Below the pieces are notes generated by a model. The model was not told where the DNA came from and made no database searches. It saw only the letters and a list, made by a program, of their open reading frames with translations. Below are positions 8,206 to 15,430 of a stretch of 15,710 bases of DNA, in pieces; position 1 is the first letter of the stretch, and the number at the start of each line of letters is the position of its first letter. The position numbers were made by a program, and so were the translations under genes. This DNA is from Lachnospiraceae bacterium (lineage in GTDB: Bacteria > Bacillota > Clostridia > Lachnospirales > Lachnospiraceae), in NCBI GenBank assembly GCA_900752065.1, contig CAADTT010000053.1, forward strand, positions 1 through 15,710. Reading direction: 5' to 3'.

Positions 8206-8246
8206 AAAAGCCGGATGTATTTCAACTCTGAAAACATCCGGCTTTT
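8206..8246. terminator. Bidirectional rho-independent terminator between dedA-family gene and metA
   Basis: The 13-nt arms AAAAGCCGGATGT and ACATCCGGCTTTT form a perfect stem around a 15-nt loop. Each strand ends in a TTTT tail. It starts one base after the DedA-family stop and lies 46 bases past the metA stop, so it can end both convergent transcripts. Confidence 0.9.
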
Positions 8247-8292
8247 CTATGCCTATTTTTGTCTTATACGATAACATTTTTCTCTGAAAAAA

Positions 8293-9225
8293 CTACAAAT
8301 TTGAAAAGTCCGGTGTCCCGTCCAAATCATAAGGTGTACTCTGATATACATAGTAATTCAGCCAATTTGTATAGAGATTATTCGCATGAGCACGCCACAT
8401 CAGAAGCGGTTTGATGGATGCATCATCATTCTGATAATAGTTTTTCGGCATTGCGATATCCATTCCTTTTCCTAAATCCCTCTTATACTCGCCGTCCAGG
8501 GTAACTCTGTCATATTCCGGATGGCCCATGACGAAGATCCTGCGGCCTTCCCGCGCCATTCCAAGGAAAAATCCTGCCTCCTCCGACTCTGCCAAAATCA
8601 TGATCTCTTTGCAGGCGCGGATATCCTCGATTGGAACCTCCGTATGTCTGGAATGGGGAATCAGGAACATATCATCAAATCCCCTCACAAGGGGAACCTT
8701 CCGGTTCATGACCTTATGCCAGAATAGCCCGAACATTTTCTCCGGAAGCTTTTTTTTCTTCAGGCCATAATGGTGGTACAGCCCCGCCTGAGCCGCCCAG
8801 CACAGGTAAATTGTGGATGTTACATGACGGTCGGACCAATCCATGATCGTCACCAGCTCTTCCCAGTAGTCCACTTCCTCGAACTCCATATTTTCTACCG
8901 GTGCTCCCGTGATGATCATACCATCAAATTTCTGGCGCTTGATCTGCTCAAATTCTACATAAAATTTATTCAAATGACTCGTAGATGTATTTTTTGACTT
9001 GTGGCTGCTCACCATCATAAAGGTAACATCTACCTGTAACGGTGTATTGGACAGGGAGCGCAGAAGCTGCAGCTCCGTCTCCTGTTTCAGCGGCATCAGA
9101 TTTAAAATCAAAATCTGGATCGGGCGGATGTCCTGATGGATCGCCCGGTTCTCATCCATAACAAATATATTTTCCCTCTCCAGTATCTCTTTTGCAGGCA
9201 ATTCTGCCTGAACCTTAATCGGCAT
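8293..9225 (-). CDS. metA: Homoserine O-acetyltransferase (MetA family, acetyl-CoA type)
   Basis: A cytoplasmic enzyme of methionine synthesis that activates the hydroxyl of L-homoserine for sulfur insertion. 310 residues, normal for MetA. Seen: nucleophile Cys142 in 'LCWAAQAG', and the catalytic His235 and Glu237 in 'GHPEYD'. Residue 111, in 'TGAPVENMEFEEVDYW', is Glu. In characterised MetA proteins Glu at this position goes with acetyl-CoA use and Gly with succinyl-CoA, so the product is inferred to be O-acetylhomoserine although databases usually name the family succinyltransferase. Start: ATG with an AAGGAAGGG site six bases upstream. It follows cls by 33 bases on the same strand. I see no SAM riboswitch, T-box or separate promoter in that gap, so it is probably cotranscribed with rluF-ligA-cls. 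Confidence 0.97.
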   Translation of the reverse strand: MPIKVQAELPAKEILERENIFVMDENRAIHQDIRPIQILILNLMPLKQETELQLLRSLSNTPLQVDVTFMMVSSHKSKNTSTSHLNKFYVEFEQIKRQKFDGMIITGAPVENMEFEEVDYWEELVTIMDWSDRHVTSTIYLCWAAQAGLYHHYGLKKKKLPEKMFGLFWHKVMNRKVPLVRGFDDMFLIPHSRHTEVPIEDIRACKEIMILAESEEAGFFLGMAREGRRIFVMGHPEYDRVTLDGEYKRDLGKGMDIAMPKNYYQNDDASIKPLLMWRAHANNLYTNWLNYYVYQSTPYDLDGTPDFSNL

Positions 9226-9258
9226 ATCTTTCCCTTCCTTCCTATATATGAATCTTCG

Positions 9259-10887
9259 TTACATGAGCGGTGCCAGCAGCCGCAGCACTTTTCCTGCCAC
9301 ACGGTTTCTAAGCGGCCGGTTTCTGACATCTTCCACTCTGATCTTCTGACATTTTTTCAGCGTCTCCTGAAAATCCATCTCAACGGAGGAGATCGCTGCA
9401 TTTCTATATAAATACACTGCACATTCAAAATGCAGGTAGAGACTTCGATAGTCCAGATTAATACTGCCCACAACTGCCTTCCGGTCATCGGAGGTAAAAA
9501 CCTTTGCGTGGACGAATCCCTCAGTGAATTCATAAATCTGTACACCGGCGTTCAAAAGCTCCTCGTAATACGTCTTTGCCAGCATGAACGCATACCATTT
9601 GTCCGGAATATGGGGCATGATGATAATGACCTCTACGCCCCGCTTCGCCGCATAGGTAAGCGCTGTGATCATGTCATGATCCAGGATCAGGTACGGTGTC
9701 ATAATATGTACATAATCCTTCGCTGTATACAGAATATCGATATAGACGCTCTCTCCCACCTGCTCATGATCCAGCGGGCTGTCCCCGTAAGGAATCACAA
9801 ATCCTCCAGTCCCCGGCAGCTTCACCTGCTCCACATCCAGGTAGGTATCAAAACTTTCCTTCTCCCAGTGCTTCTCCACATTCCACATCTCCAGAAACAT
9901 CAGAGTAAAGCTTCGCACCGCGTCGCCCTCGATCATGATGGCTGCATCCTTCCATGTGCCGAAACGTTCTTTTCTGCCGATATATTCGTCCGCCAGATTG
10001 ACGCCTCCGGTAAATGCCACCTTTCCGTCGATGACCACGATTTTCCTGTGGTCACGGTTATTCTGGTGCGTGGACAACGCCGGAACCACCGGTGCAAACA
10101 TGTGGCATTTGATGCCCACTTCCTCCAGCCTCTTGGGATAATGGTAGGGCAGAAGAGAAAAGCTGCAGGTGCCGTCATACATCATGCGCACCTCCACGCC
10201 CTCCGCAGCTTTCCTTATGAGAACCTCACGCACCGTATCCCACATGTAGCCTTTATCTACGATAAAATATTCCATGAAGATAAAACGCTCTGCTTTTTCT
10301 AACTGGATCAGCAATTCTTCGAACTTTTCCTGTCCGCCCGGAAAGTACTTCGCCCGTGTATTCTGCCAGGTCGGAAACCCGCCTCTCTCATAGACATACT
10401 TTGACAGATGGGGCATTTCCGTGCTTTCTTTCGCCAGGTTTTCCGTTACCTGCTCATCCTGCTTCCAGTAATGCTGCGTATCAATGTGCATTTTGTTCAG
10501 CCGCTTATTGATCCAGTAGTTCGCTGGCTGAACCTCCACAAACAGATAGAGCAGGGAACCAAACACCGGCCAGCCCAGGATCAGGATGAGCCAGGAAATC
10601 ATAAATGCCGGGTTTTCCTTTTTGTTTATGATATGGATCACCAGAACGATGGAAAAGACGCGCAGCACCACATTCAGCAGCACGCCCCGGTCCTGCAGAT
10701 ACTGGTAAGCGAAGAACAACATCAGTACCTGAATCAAAAGAAGGAGCACCACAATTGCCGTCCGTCCATAAATAACGCCAAAAAAACCTTTTTTTCCTTT
10801 TTCCAGCGTTTCGCTCTCATCAATTTTCTTTTTTAATTCACTCTCTCCTATTTTCCTCTTTAGTGCCGCTCTCTTTTCCTCTATCAT
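9259..10887 (-). CDS. cls: Cardiolipin synthase (phospholipase D family)
   Basis: A membrane enzyme joining two phosphatidylglycerols into cardiolipin plus glycerol. 542 residues, slightly longer than the common 480-510 because of a charged cytoplasmic N-terminus (1-40). Seen: three hydrophobic segments (about 43-61, 70-88, 94-117), then two PLD catalytic motifs, H280-x-K282-x4-D287 ('HRKIVVID', followed by 'GKVAFTGGVN') and H460-x-K462-x4-D467 ('HAKVFTSD', followed by 'AVVGSINLDYRS'). Both active-site halves are intact. It starts three bases after the ligA stop, with GGGG in the ligA tail as a weak ribosome site. Translation is probably coupled to ligA. Confidence 0.96.
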   Translation of the reverse strand: MIEEKRAALKRKIGESELKKKIDESETLEKGKKGFFGVIYGRTAIVVLLLLIQVLMLFFAYQYLQDRGVLLNVVLRVFSIVLVIHIINKKENPAFMISWLILILGWPVFGSLLYLFVEVQPANYWINKRLNKMHIDTQHYWKQDEQVTENLAKESTEMPHLSKYVYERGGFPTWQNTRAKYFPGGQEKFEELLIQLEKAERFIFMEYFIVDKGYMWDTVREVLIRKAAEGVEVRMMYDGTCSFSLLPYHYPKRLEEVGIKCHMFAPVVPALSTHQNNRDHRKIVVIDGKVAFTGGVNLADEYIGRKERFGTWKDAAIMIEGDAVRSFTLMFLEMWNVEKHWEKESFDTYLDVEQVKLPGTGGFVIPYGDSPLDHEQVGESVYIDILYTAKDYVHIMTPYLILDHDMITALTYAAKRGVEVIIIMPHIPDKWYAFMLAKTYYEELLNAGVQIYEFTEGFVHAKVFTSDDRKAVVGSINLDYRSLYLHFECAVYLYRNAAISSVEMDFQETLKKCQKIRVEDVRNRPLRNRVAGKVLRLLAPLM

Positions 10888-10890
10888 TTC

Positions 10891-12846
10891 TTACCCCAGC
10901 ATTTCTATAAATTCATCCTCTGAAAGAATGGGTATCCCCAATTCTTTTGCTTTTTTGTTCTTTGACGAGGCAGATGCCGTGTCATTGTTGATCAGATAGC
11001 TTGTCTTTGAAGTCACGGAGCCTGTGACCTTTCCGCCTCTTTCCTCGATGACAGCTTTCAGTTCATTTCTGTTGGCATAATGATGAACGCTGCCTGTGAC
11101 CACAAAATTCATACCTGCAAAAATCTGCTCCGATGCCTCTGGCTCCGGCATCTCAATCGTAAGCTTCGTAAGCAGCCGGTCAAGCATGGCTGCATTCTTC
11201 TCCGCCGCGAAATATCCCGCAATGGCACCGCCGATCACTCCTCCGATCCCATCAATGGCCGCCAGAGTCTCCACATCTGCCCTGCGTATCTGATCCAGAT
11301 TATACTGAAATGCTTTACAGAGCATCTTCGCATTCGCCACCCCTACATTCGGAATCCCCAGTCCATACAGAAGCCGCGGAAGCGTTGTATCTGCCGCCTT
11401 TCGGATCCCGTCCATGAGGTTTTCATAGGATTTTTCCCCGAAACCGTCCATAGATACGATCTCCTCCCGGTATTTTTCCAGTTCAAAAATATCTGCAAAT
11501 TCCCGGATAAATCCTTTCCCGATAAATTTTTCCAGTGTCATCTCGGACAATCCATCGATATTGAGAGCATTTCTGCTGACAAAAAGCGTAAAGGATTTGA
11601 TCTTTTTTGCCTGACATTCCTCGTTTGTGCAGATCAGCGTCTCCACATCATTCGTATTCTGAATCCGGGTAGGCCCTTTGCACACCGGACATTCCTTGGG
11701 AATCTGCACGTTTCCGCTCCTTGTAAGATTTTCTGCGATCTGAGGAATAATCATATTCGCCTTATACACCTGGATCTCGTCGCCGATTCCCAATGCAAGC
11801 GCCTTCATAATGCTGAGATTGTGGACACTGGCACGGCTGACGGTCGTTCCCTCCAGTTCCACCGGCTCAAAGATCGCCACCGGATTGATCAGCCCTGTCC
11901 GTGAGGGACTCCATTCAATCTCCCTCAGGTGCGTATTTCTGATCTCATCCTTCCATTTAAATGCAAAAGAATCCCGCGGAAATTTTGCCGTCGTTCCCAG
12001 AGATTGTCCGTAAGCAATATCATCATATACCACCACCAGACCATCGGAGGGGATGTCATTTGTCTGAATATGTTTCGAAAACCACTCCACCGTCTCCGGC
12101 ACCGTATCTCCCGTTACAACTTTATGCTCCACTACCTGAAATCCCTGTTGGGTAAGCCAGGAAAATTGTTCTTTTCTGGAATTATGAAAATCTACGCCCT
12201 CCGCCTTCACCAGAGAAAATGCAAAGAAATTCACATGCCTCGCAGCCGTAATCTGGTTATTGAGCTGGCGCACAGAACCGCTGCAGAGATTTCTCGGATT
12301 TTTATATTTTGCGTCCACATCCTCGATTTCTTCATTGATTTTTATAAAATCGCGGTAGGAAATAACTGCCTCTCCTCTCAGGATCAGTTCTCCCTGATAG
12401 GGAATGGAAAGAGGAATGTTTTCAAACACACGGGCATTGTTCGTGATCACCTCACCCACCTCACCGTTTCCCCGGGTGACGGCCTTGAAAAGCGTTCCCT
12501 CCCGATAGGTCAGCACCACAGTCAGCCCGTCCAGCTTCCAGGACATCAGCGCCTTCTGATCTCCCACGAAGCTTTTCAGCACCTCCACATCCTTCGTCTT
12601 ATCCAGGGACAGCATCGGACGTTCGTGGCGTTCTTTGGGCAGTTCATCCACAGACTCATATCCTACAGTCACCGTAGGACTCCCCGCCAGAATGATGCCT
12701 GTCTCCTTCTCCAGCGCTTCCAGTTCCTCATACAGCTTATCATACGCAAGATTGCTCATGATCTCCTGATCATCCTGATAATATGCTTTCGATGCTTTTG
12801 TCAATATTTCTGTCAGTTCTTTTATTCTCCGAAGCTTTCCGTCCAT
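10891..12846 (-). CDS. ligA: NAD-dependent DNA ligase LigA, divergent type
   Basis: Seals DNA nicks using NAD+. 651 residues from the start chosen. Seen in order: domain Ia with 'YYQDDQEIMSNLAYDKLYEEL' (about 22-42), adenylation motif KLDG with the AMP-accepting Lys at about 104, 'TRGNGEVGE' and 'LRGEAV' motifs, an OB-fold region with 'RTGLINPVAIFEPVEL', a zinc finger C386, C389, C406, C411, helix-hairpin-helix repeats, and a C-terminal BRCT domain (about 574-651, 'FVVTGSVHHYANRNELKAVI'). The motif usually RAGDVIP reads KANMIIP. Start: the open frame extends to a GTG at 12861, but GGAGG at 12852-12856 is inside that extension and fits the ATG at 12846 with five bases spacing. This ATG overlaps the rluF stop as TGATG, pointing to coupled translation. 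Confidence 0.95.
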   Translation of the reverse strand: MDGKLRRIKELTEILTKASKAYYQDDQEIMSNLAYDKLYEELEALEKETGIILAGSPTVTVGYESVDELPKERHERPMLSLDKTKDVEVLKSFVGDQKALMSWKLDGLTVVLTYREGTLFKAVTRGNGEVGEVITNNARVFENIPLSIPYQGELILRGEAVISYRDFIKINEEIEDVDAKYKNPRNLCSGSVRQLNNQITAARHVNFFAFSLVKAEGVDFHNSRKEQFSWLTQQGFQVVEHKVVTGDTVPETVEWFSKHIQTNDIPSDGLVVVYDDIAYGQSLGTTAKFPRDSFAFKWKDEIRNTHLREIEWSPSRTGLINPVAIFEPVELEGTTVSRASVHNLSIMKALALGIGDEIQVYKANMIIPQIAENLTRSGNVQIPKECPVCKGPTRIQNTNDVETLICTNEECQAKKIKSFTLFVSRNALNIDGLSEMTLEKFIGKGFIREFADIFELEKYREEIVSMDGFGEKSYENLMDGIRKAADTTLPRLLYGLGIPNVGVANAKMLCKAFQYNLDQIRRADVETLAAIDGIGGVIGGAIAGYFAAEKNAAMLDRLLTKLTIEMPEPEASEQIFAGMNFVVTGSVHHYANRNELKAVIEERGGKVTGSVTSKTSYLINNDTASASSKNKKAKELGIPILSEDEFIEMLG

Positions 12847-13655
12847 CATTTCCTCCCCCACTGTGTCCGGGTACCCTTTTTTTCCCTCAGTGGTCTGCTG
12901 TCCGACCCTTTGAGTCTGTCATACAATTCCTCGATCTCACCATCTGTCACCTTCCGGTACTCTCCCGGCTTCAGGCTGCCCAGTCTGATATTCATGATCC
13001 GCACCCGGCGCAGCACTGTCACACGGCATCCGCAGTACTCACACATCCGCCGGATCTGGCGGTTCAGTCCCTGCGTCAGAATGATGCGGAAGGTATCTCT
13101 GCCTGTCTTTTCAACCTTGCAAGGGCGTGTCACCTGATCCAGCACCGGGATTCCTCCCGCCGCCATCCGCCGCACAAATTCCGGCGTCACCGGCCGGTCG
13201 ATGGTCACCAGGTACTCTTTTTCATGATAGTTCCCCGCCCGCATGATCTTATTTAAAATTTCTCCGTTGTTTGTCATCAGAAGCAGCCCTTCGGAATTTT
13301 TGTCCAGGCGTCCGATGGAAAAGACTCTCTTGGGATAAGCCAGCATGTCCTCCACCGTCTCATCTCCCCAACGCCTGTCTGTGGTGCAGACAACCCCCAC
13401 CGGCTTATTTACCGCCAGAAGGATCATTTCTTCTTCCCTGGCACATGGTTTTCCATCCACCAGCACCTGATCTCCGGAATGTATCTTCATCCCTGTCTGC
13501 GCCATCCGGCCGTTTACCCTCACTCTGCCTGCTTCGATCCAGCGGTCTGCTTCCCGTCTGGAGCAGGCTCCCGTCTCACTGAGATATTTATTCAGCCGCA
13601 CCTCCGTGCGGTTATCTTTTGCGTCAAATTCCTGCTGCATTCTGTTTCCCGGCAT
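12846..13655 (-). CDS. rluF: 23S rRNA pseudouridine synthase, RluF-like (RsuA/RluB/E/F family)
   Basis: Converts uridine to pseudouridine in rRNA; E. coli RluF acts on 23S U2604. 269 residues. Seen: an N-terminal S4 RNA-binding domain (about 18-65, 'VRLNKYLSETGACSRREADR'), the catalytic motif GRLDK with Asp118, 'KIMRAGNYHEKEYLVTIDRP' (136-155), and 'GLNRQIRRMCEYCG' followed by 'RVRIMNIRLGSLKPGEYR', which matches the RluF branch better than RsuA or RluB. The C-terminal tail (about 250-269) is basic. Start: ATG at 13655 with GGGAG six bases upstream. It is the first gene of the rluF-ligA-cls-metA operon; its mRNA leader probably contains the 98-nt palindrome. The exact target uridine in this organism is inferred by family. 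Confidence 0.93.
   Translation of the reverse strand: MPGNRMQQEFDAKDNRTEVRLNKYLSETGACSRREADRWIEAGRVRVNGRMAQTGMKIHSGDQVLVDGKPCAREEEMILLAVNKPVGVVCTTDRRWGDETVEDMLAYPKRVFSIGRLDKNSEGLLLMTNNGEILNKIMRAGNYHEKEYLVTIDRPVTPEFVRRMAAGGIPVLDQVTRPCKVEKTGRDTFRIILTQGLNRQIRRMCEYCGCRVTVLRRVRIMNIRLGSLKPGEYRKVTDGEIEELYDRLKGSDSRPLREKKGTRTQWGRK
12852..12856 (-). promoter_or_regulatory. Ribosome binding site deciding the ligA start
   Basis: GGAGG (within GGGGGAGG) lies in the last codons of rluF, five bases before the ATG at 12846 and only two before the ATG at 12849. It favours 12846, giving a TGATG stop/start overlap, and argues against the upstream GTG at 12861. Confidence 0.75.
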
Positions 13656-13713
13656 TTTCTTCTCCCTGCCTGTCTTTTTTCAAGTCCGGCTTTCTTCCGA
13701 TAATCCCCAGTAT

Positions 13714-13811
13714 GTCACTATTCACAGCCAGATTTGGAGAATTCAATCAGTCGCTTACGTGCAAGCACGACGCGCCTGATGACCTTCTCTAAATCGGCTA
13801 TGAACAGTAAC
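13714..13811. repeat. 98-nt imperfect intergenic palindrome upstream of rluF
   Basis: The outer 16-nt arms, read on the minus strand, are GTTACTGTTCATAGCC and GGCTGTGAATAGTGAC. They pair along their full length in minus-strand RNA with three G-U wobbles. The inner arms (GATTTAGAGAA ... ATCAG.CGC) pair with several mismatches up to a small CGTGC-TT-GCACG apex. There is no T-run, so it is not a simple terminator. It fills most of the 184-base gap between the 147-residue gene and rluF. The form suggests a small dispersed element or a structured leader, but copy number cannot be judged from one window. Confidence 0.8.
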
Positions 13812-13814
13812 CTC

Positions 13815-13843
13815 AGTATACACATTTTCAGGAAAATATTCAA
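13815..13843 (-). promoter_or_regulatory. Candidate sigma-70-type promoter for the rluF-ligA-cls-metA operon
   Basis: TTGAAT (13838-13843) and TATACT (13815-13820) are separated by exactly 17 bases on the minus strand. The -35 overlaps the stop codon of the upstream 147-residue gene. Transcription would start at about 13808, at the outer edge of the palindrome, leaving a structured leader of about 150 bases before rluF. Confidence 0.55.
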
Positions 13844-14283
13844 CAAATATTCACATAGGTCTGCAAAACCTGGACATTTTCCTTCTCAAATGCTAAGAAT
13901 TCCTCTGCCAGCTCACAGGAGAATCTTCCGTCGCTATGTTTATTCTCCAGAAGCGCCTCCATTCCCTTGGCCCGGCGGTTTTCTTCTGTCAGAATCATAT
14001 CAGCTACATGGCCTGTACTCACGTTCAGCACAGTTCCCGCCTGAAGCGCTGTCCATCTTTTCGCCCTTTCCAGGATACCCATCGGCTGAGGCACTACCCC
14101 CTGCTGCAAAAGTCTGTCCGCCGCTTTTTCTCTGAACTGCAAATAACTCGCCGCCTGCCTGTTCAAATCATGAGCCAGCTCTTCATCATATACCTTTCCG
14201 ATCAGACTGCGAATATCCAGCAGCGCTGCCCTGCTCCCCCCGCATATCGTTTCCAAGACTTCCTGTTCTGTCTGTGATAACAT
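13840..14283 (-). CDS. Unrecognised small helical protein, possibly ferritin-like fold
   Basis: I do not recognise this 147-residue protein. Seen: no signal peptide and no membrane segment; almost entirely amphipathic helix-forming sequence broken at 'GVVPQP' (62-67) and 'NKHSDGRFS' (114-122), consistent with a four-helix bundle. The last helix, 'LAEEFLAFEKENVQVLQTYV' (125-144), carries Glu residues in the manner of ferritin-like or DUF2383-like bundles, but I see no clear di-iron E-x-x-H pair, so metal binding is not supported. Two cysteines (C14, C123) and a C-terminal Cys are present. Start: ATG with GGGAGG eight bases upstream. A good ribosome site and low-repeat composition make it a believable gene. 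It stands alone between the terminator at 14350-14378 and the rluF promoter. Confidence 0.82.
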   Translation of the reverse strand: MLSQTEQEVLETICGGSRAALLDIRSLIGKVYDEELAHDLNRQAASYLQFREKAADRLLQQGVVPQPMGILERAKRWTALQAGTVLNVSTGHVADMILTEENRRAKGMEALLENKHSDGRFSCELAEEFLAFEKENVQVLQTYVNIC

Positions 14284-14349
14284 GTTTTCCGCCTCCCTGT
14301 TTGTCTGTCATTTTTTCTATAGGATACGGTAAAACAGGGATTTTTATAC

Positions 14350-14378
14350 AAAAAAAGCGCTGCGTTTTCCGCAGCGCT
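14350..14378 (-). terminator. Strong rho-independent terminator after the SH3-domain gene
   Basis: On the minus strand, a perfect 9-bp stem AGCGCTGCG/CGCAGCGCT with a GAAAA loop is followed by seven T residues. It begins nine bases after the stop codon at 14387 and ends the tRNA-Arg/SH3 transcript. Confidence 0.95.
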
Positions 14379-14386
14379 GCTTATGC

Positions 14387-15313
14387 TTATTCTGTTGTAT
14401 TCGTCACTTCTTCTGTCAGGAGATCGCTTCTGATATATCCGCTTCCGTCACTTGTGCGAACCTCGGACCATCCATTGTCGAGCTGTCTGAGCCTCGTAAT
14501 CGTCTCTCCTGCTGCCAGAGAACCAATGATATCCGCATCCTCTCTGGAATCAGAACGGATGTTACAGGTTTCCTTTGCCTGTACCAGCTTATTCACTTCC
14601 ACATCAAGGTCACTGGTATTGGGGATCACCTTTTCTTCATCCGGCACCTCCAGGCTGTCCATATAAGACTTCAGCTCCGGATCCGAATCTTCCGCTGCCT
14701 GACATGCCGCATCTACGCGGTCAATCAGGGCTTTTACATCGGCTTCGTTCTTCTGCTGGTCGATAAATGCTTTTACACTCTCATCATTCTCCCAGTCTGC
14801 AATGTAGAGGCTTCCATCCTCACGCGTACACAGGTAAAGCCCCATCAGGCTCGGTACCATAGTATCAAAACCTGCCAGCTTTCCATCGTAATATGCATAG
14901 ACTACATAGGAGCCCTCCACCGGACCGTTCTTAGAATAAACGGAAATGTTGTTATAACTTTCAATAATATCATTGTTTTCAATCGCCTGCTGATCTTTTT
15001 CATCCAGGGATTCTACAATCTGCTTCAGTGTCTCAATATCTTTGCTTCCCACTGCGGCATAGTATTTCTGTACCGTTTCTAATATTGCCGGATCATTTTC
15101 TACCAGAGCGCTTGCCGTCTCTGATTCACTCTGTCTCTCCGTATCCAGGACTACTGCCTGTGACTGGCTCTCACTCTCTTTTTCCTTATCGTCTTTTCCC
15201 ATCCCGCTGATAAACTTTACAGCAAAAACTGCAAGAACAATCACCAGAATGATCGCCAGACCAAGTAAGATATACCTCAGATTATCAGAAAGCCACTCTC
15301 TAAAATCATCCAC
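14387..15313 (-). CDS. Membrane-anchored protein with C-terminal bacterial SH3 domain
   Basis: Function not known in detail. 308 residues from a GTG start. Seen: a short cytoplasmic N-terminus, one membrane helix (about 14-36, 'ILLGLAIILVIVLAVFAV'), a charged Lys/Glu/Ser linker (40-70), a middle domain (about 74-176, 'ILETVQKYYAAVGSKDIETL') with the look of an NTF2-like fold, a helical stretch (about 178-248), and an SH3-type domain (about 249-302, 'CNIRSDSREDADIIGSLAAG' then 'GWSEVR' and 'GYIRSDLL'). Bacterial SH3 domains of this kind usually bind cell-wall peptide or peptidoglycan. The open frame continues upstream through the tRNA to 15463, but those 50 residues are tRNA read as protein. 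The GTG at 15313 is chosen because GGAGG lies eight bases before it. It is 44 bases downstream of the tRNA and probably shares its transcript. Confidence 0.88.
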   Translation of the reverse strand: MDDFREWLSDNLRYILLGLAIILVIVLAVFAVKFISGMGKDDKEKESESQSQAVVLDTERQSESETASALVENDPAILETVQKYYAAVGSKDIETLKQIVESLDEKDQQAIENNDIIESYNNISVYSKNGPVEGSYVVYAYYDGKLAGFDTMVPSLMGLYLCTREDGSLYIADWENDESVKAFIDQQKNEADVKALIDRVDAACQAAEDSDPELKSYMDSLEVPDEEKVIPNTSDLDVEVNKLVQAKETCNIRSDSREDADIIGSLAAGETITRLRQLDNGWSEVRTSDGSGYIRSDLLTEEVTNTTE

Positions 15314-15321
15314 TATGCTTA

Positions 15322-15326
15322 CCTCC
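15322..15326 (-). promoter_or_regulatory. Ribosome binding site deciding the GTG start of the SH3-domain gene
   Basis: GGAGG stands eight bases before the GTG at 15313, in the 44-base spacer between tRNA and coding sequence. No ATG in frame lies between the tRNA and this point. Confidence 0.8.
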
Positions 15327-15357
15327 GTCTCTGAACTTTGCCTGAATACAAAAATAG

Positions 15358-15430
15358 CGCACCTGGAGGGATTCGAACCCCCGACACGTGGTACCGGAAA
15401 CCACTGCTCTATCCCCTGAGCTACAGGTGC
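15358..15430 (-). tRNA. tRNA-Arg (anticodon CCG)
   Basis: A 73-nt cloverleaf. The acceptor stem GCACCTG/CAGGTGC is perfect, with G as the discriminator base. The D-arm is GCTC-AGGGGATA-GAGC. The anticodon arm is GTGGT-TTCCGGT-ACCAC, giving anticodon CCG (reads CGG, arginine). The variable loop is five bases (GTGTC), and the T-arm is GGGGG-TTCGAAT-CCCTC with one G-U pair. The 3' CCA is not encoded (the genome reads G-C-T-A), so it must be added after transcription. All arms are intact. Confidence 0.97.

Noticed and set aside
9226..9258. Riboswitch or T-box upstream of metA
   Set aside because: The gap is only 33 bases and holds just the ribosome site, too short for either element.
12847..12861. 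Upstream GTG start for ligA
   Set aside because: The GGAGG that serves ligA lies inside this extension; the ATG at 12846 fits it and overlaps the rluF stop.
11080..13137. Plus-strand open frames opposite ligA and rluF
   Set aside because: They are antisense to two well-identified enzymes and no protein-like motifs are seen.
15358..15430. tRNA considered as an integration site of a mobile element
   Set aside because: No integrase gene and no direct repeat of the tRNA 3' end are seen in the window.
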